DNA from: Baffinella frigidus
Taxonomy: Eukaryota; Cryptophyceae; Cryptomonadales; Baffinellaceae
Assembly: GCA_026770585.1 (NCBI GenBank)
Contig: MU646792.1
Coordinates: forward strand, 207,392-220,518
Direction: 5' to 3'
Length of the DNA stretch: 13,127 nucleotides
Positions 8,138 to 13,127 of this stretch are shown here, one piece after another. The translations under genes were made by a program, and so were the position numbers. Below the pieces are notes generated by a model, which was not told where the DNA came from, did not search any database, and was given only the letters and a program-made list of their open reading frames with translations. Each line of letters starts with the position of its first letter. The stretch's first letter is position 1.

Positions 8138-10419
8138 ATGCTAAACAGGTTGGGAAAGGCGAGGGCCAGCAAGTCCTTCAGGTGGATATGGTTGCCGATG
8201 AGGTGAGTATCACGGTGTACCGTGGTACACCGAGGCGCCCGTCGAACCCCCACCGAGATGATAACTTTTGAACCCCTGGGCCGAAATCTCTTTTCTCGAC
8301 GGTTCTGGAATCCTTAGGATGCCCTCTTCAGGATGATCACCTGCCGGGCCTTGTTGACGCGGCAAGTCTTCCGCGAACAAGGCCACTTCCAAGTTGCGTC
8401 CGAAAGTGACTTTTCAAAGTCAATTTTCAGGGTGGCCAAATTTCGTCCACAAGGCGAGGGTCCAGAGGATTGTCGGCCCACCCTTCAGAATGGCCGTCCC
8501 ACGTGCTTCGGCGCTCATGTAAGCACGCACCATATCTGCACGTTCGGATTGGCTTGTCCCTGCCGGGTTCAGGATTTTCCTTAACCCCTCAAACACCTCT
8601 TTTTGCAGGTTGGTGCTTCTGTGGGCGAGTGGGACGGATTGCGCTGCGGTGGCTGCCAAGGCCCCAGTTGGAGGGGCGCTCGGCAAGCTGGACAGCCCGT
8701 ACCTGCGGGGAGGCCTCTGGCAGGCGACGGCGCTCCTCGCCACGTACCCCATCGACACTTTGAAAACAAGATTGCAAATCCCGTTCGGCGCCCCGGGAGA
8801 GTACCAGCGGTCCGCGGGCGCTTTCGCGGTGCGTCGGGTCAACGCTCTGCAGGCGCCCTTCTGGAGTGGAGTGGTGAACCCCCCTCCCCATCTCCTCGTT
8901 GCTGCCGCTCTGACTGCGATCTATCTTTTGAGAGGGGGGCGGATTCTCAAATTTTGCGTGCTACAGGGGGCATCGCTGCTGAGCCAAGTGCCTTCAATGG
9001 CCATCATGGCCACTACCTTCGGCGCCTGCAGGTGCTTCTTCCAACATGCTCATCAGCCAGTCAGTCGGCCAGTCAGCCAGCCAGCCAGCCAGTCAGAAAG
9101 TCAGCCAGTCAGCCAGCCAGTCAACCAGTCAGTAGTCAGCCAGTCAGTTAGCCTGGACTACAGACCTGCCACGCGTGAGAGCAGCCCTCGCACCAGAAAC
9201 CTGCACCTCGCTCGCTCGCAGCCTCTGCAACCTGCCCGCGCAGAAGCAGGCCTTGGCTGCACAAGTCGCAATGCAGCGCTGAGCGAAGCATGGGTGGAGC
9301 TTGACAGAATCACCCGGATCCGAGGACCAGGATTTCCCGTGGTTCTGCTTGACCGCGCTCTGACAGGTCGATGCTGGAGGAGAAAGCGCCGAAGATGGAC
9401 GCGCTGCAGGTGGACATCCTGTCGATCATGGCGGGCACGGGCGTGGCGTCGCTGTGGTAAACCCTACACCCTACACCCTAAACCGTAAACTTAAACCCTA
9501 AACCCTAAACCCTGAAACCCCTAAATCCTAAACCCTAAACCCTAAACCCTAAATCAGGTCGGCGCCGTGCGAGGCTGTTAAATGCACGTTCCAGAGCGGT
9601 GAGTCACACACCCTCAACGCTAATTCCTAAACCCTGACCCCTGGATCCTAAGCCCTAAACGACCATCCCTGAAGGATAAACCCTGAAACCTGAACCCTGA
9701 ACCCTAAACCCTAAACTCGAACCATCAACCCTGAAACCTCATCCCTACAAATCAACGATGAACAATAAACGATCAACCCTAAAACCAAAACCTAAGCACT
9801 AAGCGAAACCCCCTTAACCCTAAACCCTAAACCCCAAACCTTGAACCTCAAATCCCAAACCCTCAACTCTAAACCCTCAACCCTCAACTCTCAACCCTCG
9901 ACCCTAAATCTTAAACCCTGATCCCTGAACCCTGAAACCTGAACCCTGAACCCAAATTCCTAAACCCTACACCCTAAACCGTAACCTAATCCTAAAATCT
10001 AAAACCTCAAACCCGACCCCTAAAATAATAAACCTTGAACCCTAAACCCTGAACCCTGAACTCTCAACCCTCAATCCTAATCCCTAAAAAATAGGCCCTA
10101 AACCGTAGAACGATCAGCCCTTTGCCCTCAATCCTCAACCCTAAAACCTAAACTCTAAACCACAAACCTTTCACCCTAAACCTTCAACCTTAAACCGACA
10201 GCCTAAACCCTCAACTCTAAATCCTAAACCCCAAAACCTAAAACCTAAAACGATTAACCCTCAACCCTTAACCCTCTTCCCCAAACCCTCAACCCGCAAC
10301 CCTAAACCCTAATCTAAAAGCCCTAGACCCCAAACCTCAAAACCCTAAACCCAAAACTCTCAACCCTAACCTTAATTCTAAAGCCTACAGCCCCAACCCT
10401 GAAAACTCGACCCCCAGCC

Positions 10420-10451
<32 letters not shown>

Positions 10452-12749
10452 GCCCTAAACCCCACACCCTAAACACTAAAGCCTAAAACCTAAACCCTCA
10501 ACCTTAATTCTAAAGCCTACAGCCCCAACCCTGAAAACTCGACCCCCAGCCCTCAACCCTAAACCCTGAACCCTCAACCCTCAGCCCTAAACCCCACACC
10601 CTAAACACTAAAACCTAAATCTAAACCCTCATACCCCAAACCCCAAACCCCAAACCCCAAACCCAAATCATGAACCCTCAACCCTCAAACATCAACCCTC
10701 AAGTCTCAACTCTCGACCCTCAACCCTTCTCCCTAAAAACTAAACGATGAAACCTCAACCCTCAACCCTCAACCCTAAACCCTAAACCCCAAACCCCAAA
10801 CCCACAACCCTACACCCCAAACCCAAAGCTAAGCATCAACCCTAAACCCCAAACCCCAAACCCCAAACCCCAAACCCCAAACCCCAAACCCCAAACCCCA
10901 ACCCCCAAACCCCAAACCCCAAACCCCACACCCCACACCCCACACCCCAATCCCACACCCCAAACCTCACACCCCAAACCCCACACCCCCAACCCCAAAC
11001 CCCAAACCCCAAACCACAAACCCTAACCCCCAAACTCTGAATCAGGGATGTACACATCGTCGCTGAAGAGCGCGGTGCGGGCGATCCACAAGGAGCGCGG
11101 CAACTACGGCTTCTTGCAGGTCTGCTTCCACGTAGCAGCCACCGGGGGCCTCACTGATACAGTCCATTTCAACGGTTTGAACTAGAATCTTATCCATTGC
11201 CTTGGGATCTCACTGCTCCCCCTCTGGATGTCCGGGGGGAAAGGATCTCGGCGTCTCCTAAGTGGCAAGCCCCCCCCCGCCTCTTGCCTGCGGGCCACGC
11301 TTAAGCCTGCTGCGTGCGTGCTCGGAAATGCTCGAGCGTCAGCACCCCACGTGCGCGCTTAGGTTTTATCGTTTGGGTTTAGGGTTTAGGGTCAGGCAGG
11401 CGCGACGCTTTGAAGGAGGGCAGGCACGCAGCGTCCTGGCAGGTGCCTGTCAGCGGCTGTGGTCGCGCGCCCGGTGGAGATGTAGCCAGGGTGTCTTGCC
11501 TAGTGAGTGAGTGAGAGCGTGAGAGCGTGAGAGCGTGAGTGAGTGAGTGATTGCGTGCGTGCGTGAGTGAGTGAGTGAGTGAGCGAGCGGGTGAGTGAGT
11601 GACTCACGCGGGTGTGTGGGTAGGCAGGAGGTCAGTCAGGGAGTCAGTCAGTCAGACAGGGAGTGACTCGCGCGCGGGTGGGTGGGTGTGCAGGGGTGCA
11701 CGGCGGACGTTGAGACCGGCCGTTGCTATTGGGTCGACCTGATCTGCTGGTGGGTGTGCAGGGGTACACGGCGCAGGTGGCGCGAGACCTGCCCTTCTTC
11801 TCGATCATGTTCGCAAGCTACGAGTTGATGCGCGGCGAGGGGCCCTCGGGATCGTCGCCGGACCACTGGAAACAGGATGCTGGTACCCGCCCCCCCCCCC
11901 CGTGCTGACACCGAGTTACCATTATGCTCCTGATGCCTCCTGACCCGCTGATGTTTTCACTTTCTTCCCCCCTGGCAGCGCTGGATGACCCTAAAACCTA
12001 AACCCTAATCCCCAAACCCTCAACCATAAACCATAAACCCGAAACCATAAACCCTGAACCCTATGGGCAGCGCTGGGTGGCGCGGCGGGGGCGATCGCGG
12101 TGCTGCTTTTCCACGGCAGCGCTGGGTCCCAACGCTGCCGTGGGGCAAACCATAAACCATAAACCCTCAACTCCATGGGCAGCCTTGGGTGGCGCGGCGG
12201 GGGCGGTCGCGGCGCTCGTGACAACCCCCTTCGATGTTGCTCGCACCCAGGTGCCCGACCCCGCCCCGCCCATCCAACCATCACCCCACCACCAACCCCG
12301 CGAGCCTACCTTGAGACGGGAGGGAGACGGGAGGCTTGGTGAGAGCAACGTTGGGGACCATGTTTCGCTGGCAGCGTCCAACGCTGCTGGCCGCAGTGCT
12401 GGAGTGATGGGCGTGCAGCAAGCAGTGGGAAGGGGGCGTGGCAGCGTTGGCTGGCGGGCGGAGACGGGTGCCGTGAGGTGTGGCGGGCGGAGACGGATGA
12501 TGGGTGATGGGTGATGGGTGCCGGGTGCCGGGAGGTGTGGCGGGCGGTGATGGGTGATCGACGGGAGGCGCGTGTTCGCGGGCGGTGACGGGAGACGGGA
12601 GGTGTGGCGGGAGACTTGGGTGGCAGGAAGGGGGGATGTTAACTTGTTTGTACCCACTATGGCAGGCAACGATGCGGACATGGGGCGGGAAAGCGGTATG
12701 GCGCGAGGCCAACTCCCTCACGCTTCTCCCCCACATCCTGAAGGAGCAG
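8138..12749 (+). CDS. Mitochondrial carrier (SLC25), SAM-carrier-like, 3' end missing
   Basis: Nine exons join with consistent phases: 8138-8202, 8609-8873, 8967-9031, 9367-9456, 9558-9598, 11046-11119, 11762-11882, 12183-12250 and 12666-12749. All introns are GT-AG. Together they give 291 residues; the family is about 300, so only the end is beyond the window. The three carrier repeats show PIDTLKTRLQ (residues 69-78), PCEAVKCTFQ (165-174) and PFDVARTQ (256-263), spaced about 95 apart as expected. Repeat 2 continues as MYTSSLKSAVRAIHKERG, then GYTAQVARDLPFFSIMF (201-217). The pattern YPIDTLKTRLQ, a PxEAVK second motif, GYxxxxxRDLPF and TTPFDV is closest to mitochondrial or plastid S-adenosylmethionine carriers (SLC25A26 type), which exchange SAM and SAH across the inner membrane. 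The substrate is inference. Odd points: repeats 2 and 3 lack the second basic residue of the signature (T and Q). The first exon adds a basic MLNRLGKARASKSFRW leader, unusual for carriers and the least certain exon. Confidence 0.82.
8203..8608 (+). other. Carrier intron 1 (ordinary sequence)
   Basis: Begins GTGAGT after GAG and ends TTTTTGCAG after a pyrimidine-rich stretch, so both borders are strong. No telomere-like repeat is present. Ten nucleotides after the donor is a palindrome, CGGTGTACC-GT-GGTACACCG (8213-8232), able to form a 9-bp hairpin. Minus-strand open frames cross this intron (8210-8392 and 8420-8842), but I recognise nothing in them. Confidence 0.5.
9054..9152 (+). repeat. 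CAGTCAGC/CAGC minisatellite in carrier intron 3
   Basis: Tandem CAGC and CAGT tetramers in irregular order within the intron 9032-9366. Read in frame they give Ser-Gln-Pro-Val strings, which are an artefact of reading through the intron and not protein. The flanking exons end TGCAG|GTGCTT and begin GACAG|GTCGATG. The repeat therefore starts about 20 nt after the donor. Confidence 0.88.
9457..9557 (+). repeat. Intron 4: telomere-like repeat from donor to acceptor
   Basis: All 101 nt of this intron are CCCTAAA-type repeat. It starts GTAAACCCTACACCC and ends CCCTAAATCAG, so the donor GTAAAC and the acceptor CAG both look like one-step variants of the repeat unit itself. Removing it joins TG to GTCG and restores carrier sequence ASLW-SAPCEAVK in phase 2. 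Without splicing, the frame meets TAA at once (9458-9460). No non-repeat sequence is left inside the intron. Confidence 0.82.
9558..9598 (+). CDS. 41-nt carrier exon with second signature motif
   Basis: This exon is an island of unique GC-rich sequence between two telomere-like introns. It encodes SAPCEAVKCTFQS plus one base, the second PxExxK signature of the carrier gene. The 5' border follows AAATCAG and the 3' border is GCG|GTGAGT, a strong donor. Phase in is 2 and phase out is 1, matching both neighbours exactly. Its fit to the family at the expected spacing is strong evidence that the flanking repeats are introns. Confidence 0.82.
10369..10630 (+). repeat. Tandem duplication of a 132-bp block in the array
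   Basis: The block starting ACCTTAATTCTAAAGCC at 10369 recurs at 10501 with the same length and nearly the same order of repeat variants, to about 10630. Differences are few and include changes at the variable fifth base of the heptamer, CCCTCAA to CCCTAAA and to CCCTGAA. This is a recent duplication of a piece of already degenerate array. Confidence 0.85.
10785..11035 (+). repeat. CCCCAAA (TTTGGGG) block with CCCCACA variants
   Basis: From about 10842 the unit shifts from CCCTAAA to CCCCAAA, with more than ten consecutive copies, then CCCCACA and mixed units to the acceptor at 11045. On the minus strand it gives open frames with Gly-Val-Trp-Gly-Leu repeats, which are repeat artefacts. The G-rich strand, TTTGGGG in tandem, is a good candidate for G-quadruplex formation in single-stranded DNA. 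Confidence 0.88.
11120..11761 (+). other. Carrier intron 6 with GAGT microsatellite
   Basis: A 642-nt intron starting GTCTGC and ending GGTGTGCAG. It is mostly unique sequence. A short TTTGGGTTTAGGGTTTAGGG stretch near 11373-11391 is the one clear telomere-like piece in the G-rich sense orientation. A microsatellite of GAGT, then GCGT and CAGT, units runs from 11502 to 11664. After splicing, FLQ joins GYTAQVARD in phase 0. Confidence 0.72.
11502..11664 (+). repeat. GAGT/GCGT/CAGT microsatellite
   Basis: Tandem tetramers change from GAGT through GAGC and GCGT to CAGT along the tract. The hexamer GTGAGT, identical to a strong splice donor, therefore occurs many times inside carrier intron 6. 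A small palindrome, GTGAGT-GACTCAC, is at about 11592-11607. Confidence 0.88.
11974..12190 (+). repeat. Multiplied acceptor and exon start with telomere-like spacers
   Basis: The sequence GGCAGCGCTGG occurs at 11974-11984, 12066-12076 and 12115-12125, and as GGCAGCCTTGG at 12178-12188. The second and last copies extend together for about 36 bp (GGGTGGCGCGGCGGGGGCG and on). The spacers at 11991-12064 and 12142-12175 are CCCTAAA-type or CATAAAC repeat. Only the last copy leads into LVTTPFDVARTQ. Splicing to the first or second would reach a stop soon after (TAA at about 11999 and 12158). The working intron is therefore taken as 11883-12182. Confidence 0.75.
12111..12143. repeat. Near-perfect 33-bp palindrome
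   Basis: CCACGGCAGCGCTGGG is followed at once by TCCCAACGCTGCCGTGG, with one mismatched pair. It lies in carrier intron 7 between the second and last copies of the duplicated exon start, and itself contains one copy of GGCAGCGCTGGG. It would form a strong hairpin in RNA or DNA. Confidence 0.75.
12183..12250 (+). CDS. Carrier exon with third signature
   Basis: Encodes LGGAAGAVAALVTTPFDVAR and ends ACCCAG|GTGCCC. It follows the last of several duplicated acceptors (CATGGGCAG) and joins the previous exon in phase 1, completing an Ala codon. It forms the start of the third carrier repeat. The signature reads PFDVARTQ, with R and Q where K and R are usual. Confidence 0.78.
12452..12621 (+). repeat. 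GC-rich minisatellite in carrier intron 8
   Basis: Irregular tandem units of the type GGCGGGCGGTGATGGGTG, GGGTGCC and GACGGGAG fill this part of the intron 12251-12665. The minus strand gives long Pro/His/Ser-rich open frames from it, which I regard as repeat artefacts. Confidence 0.75.
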
Positions 12750-12777
12750 GTACCGAATGCACTCCTTTCACCAATCC

Positions 12778-12897
12778 CTAGCTCTGCCTGAGTTTTATTC
12801 TGGCTCGTCCTAAAAGCTTTCTATTCGCCCTTGTGTACTGGATTGCTGCTCTTAAATGTTTCACGGACGGGCCAGAATAAAATTCAGGCAGAGCTAG
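12778..12897. mobile_element. MITE-like element, 33-bp terminal inverted repeats
   Basis: Arms 12778-12810 and 12865-12897 pair with two mismatches over 33 bp, around a 54-nt AT-rich centre with no coding capacity. The outermost bases on both sides are CTAG, followed inward by CTCTGCCTGA. CTAG could be a target duplication or the true end of the repeat; because it is self-complementary, the sequence cannot tell. The element lies in the carrier intron that starts at 12750. Confidence 0.8.
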
Positions 12898-12960
12898 AAT
12901 CGAAGCGATGCCCCGCACGACTGTCCGAGAGGAGCGGGCCCTGCTCCAGGCTGAATATGC

Positions 12961-12980
12961 GGTCAGTCAGTCAGTCAGTG
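12961..12980 (+). repeat. Short GTCA microsatellite
   Basis: Four to five perfect GTCA units, related to the CAGT tracts of the earlier carrier introns. Confidence 0.8.
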
Positions 12981-13036
12981 TGCGCAAGTCGGCGAGAAAA
13001 ATCTCTGCTTGCCCTCACAGGAAACACTGCCATCGC

Positions 13037-13067
<31 letters not shown>

Positions 13068-13080
13068 ACCCAGTGCGAGT

Positions 13081-13100
13081 ACAGGGGTACATCGCTCATA
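13081..13100 (+). mobile_element. End of a second foldback-family copy
   Basis: ACAGGGGTACATCGCTCATA matches 3249-3268 with one mismatch in 20. In both places a C run follows: nine C after a short spacer in the first element, at least 27 C directly here. The rest of this copy, if present, is outside the window. Confidence 0.7.
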
Positions 13101-13127
13101 CCCCCCCCCCCCCCCCCCCCCCCCCCC

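Larger units (their letters stand above)
9599..11045 (+). repeat. Intron 5: 1.45-kb telomere-like array
   Basis: Begins GTGAGTCACACACCCTCAACG and from about 9610 to the acceptor is CCCTAAA, CCCTGAA, CCCTCAA or CCCCAAA repeat. It ends ACTCTGAATCAG, again an acceptor resembling a repeat variant. The next exon starts GGATGTACAC and continues the carrier in phase 1. The array contains a 132-bp tandem duplication and, at its 3' end, a nearly pure CCCCAAA block. No other feature is visible in it. Confidence 0.85.
12898..13127. other. Right edge: unresolved intron with poly-C tracts
   Basis: The carrier should continue with its last helix in this direction, but I find no convincing final exon. A CACAG acceptor at about 13020 is followed by only 19 bases before a run of 28 C (13040-13067), and a second C run ends the window (13101-13127). 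The short piece between them carries one end of the foldback family. Long C runs at a sequence end are also typical of poor assembly. Confidence 0.5.

Noticed and set aside
8420-8842. 140-codon minus-strand frame across carrier exon 2 and intron 1
   Set aside because: Half of it is antisense to the exon with the first carrier signature. The remaining part looks protein-like but I recognise nothing.
7850-8873. One fused gene joining the HSF-like domain to the carrier
   Set aside because: Phases would allow it through 8079 and an acceptor near 8145, but such a fusion is not known to me, and an in-frame stop and a good separate start at 8138 explain the data more simply.
8874-9488. Long plus-strand frame running from the second carrier exon through Ser-Gln-Pro repeats
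   Set aside because: Beyond 8873 it reads through introns 2 and 3. Carrier sequence resumes only when the introns at 8874-8966 and 9032-9366 are removed, the second resuming in a different frame.
9457-11045. CRISPR-like array
   Set aside because: The regular 7-base periodicity has no unique spacers of constant length; this is telomere-like repeat in eukaryotic introns.
10810-11057. Minus-strand open frames rich in Gly-Val-Trp-Gly-Leu
   Set aside because: They are translations of the CCCCAAA/CCCCACA repeat in a carrier intron; openness follows from the repeat having no stop in that frame.
12061-12736. Long Pro/His/Ser-rich minus-strand frames
   Set aside because: They translate the GC-rich minisatellite of carrier intron 8.

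Overview
The window looks like nuclear DNA of a unicellular, probably photosynthetic, eukaryote. Short exons join in phase across GT-AG introns. One predicted protein begins with an ER-type signal peptide followed by a Ser/Thr/Arg-rich, transit-like stretch, the pattern of algae with complex plastids. Mitochondrial-carrier and heat-shock-factor signatures are readable, and much of the DNA is degenerate TTTAGGG/CCCTAAA repeat, the telomere heptamer of plants and many algae. A cryptophyte or similar secondary-plastid alga fits, but the species cannot be fixed from the sequence. No prokaryotic operon, rRNA, tRNA or CRISPR was seen. Layout: 1-1345 is a degenerate telomere-like array, G-rich on the plus strand. 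1397-1711 may hold an exon of a minus-strand gene. 1892-3136 is a three-exon plus-strand gene for an unrecognised protein of about 312 residues with a probable plastid presequence and an internally repeated motif. 3137-4710 has no recognisable gene but contains a foldback element at 3245-3349 and a perfect hairpin at 4311-4342. 4711-8082 can be read as a two-exon gene for a 100-residue HSF-type DNA-binding-domain protein, whose roughly 3 kb intron is almost entirely degenerate CCCTAAA repeat. From 8138 to beyond the right edge runs a mitochondrial carrier (SLC25) gene, most like S-adenosylmethionine carriers. Nine exons giving 291 residues are in the window and the last part is missing. The central observation is that several introns of these genes consist of degenerate telomere-like repeat. 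In the carrier gene one 101-nt intron is repeat from donor to acceptor and the next (1447 nt) is almost so. They flank a 41-nt exon that supplies the second carrier signature. A later carrier exon start exists in several copies separated by the same repeat. In nearly all of these introns the C-rich strand is the sense strand. The 1-1345 array would obey the same rule if the minus-strand gene is real. Other introns hold foldback or MITE-like elements, GAGT and CAGT microsatellites and minisatellites. The sequence therefore suggests a genome where telomere-like repeat has colonised transcription units and is tolerated because it is spliced out. All gene structures here are manual, from splice phase and protein similarity, with no transcript evidence.
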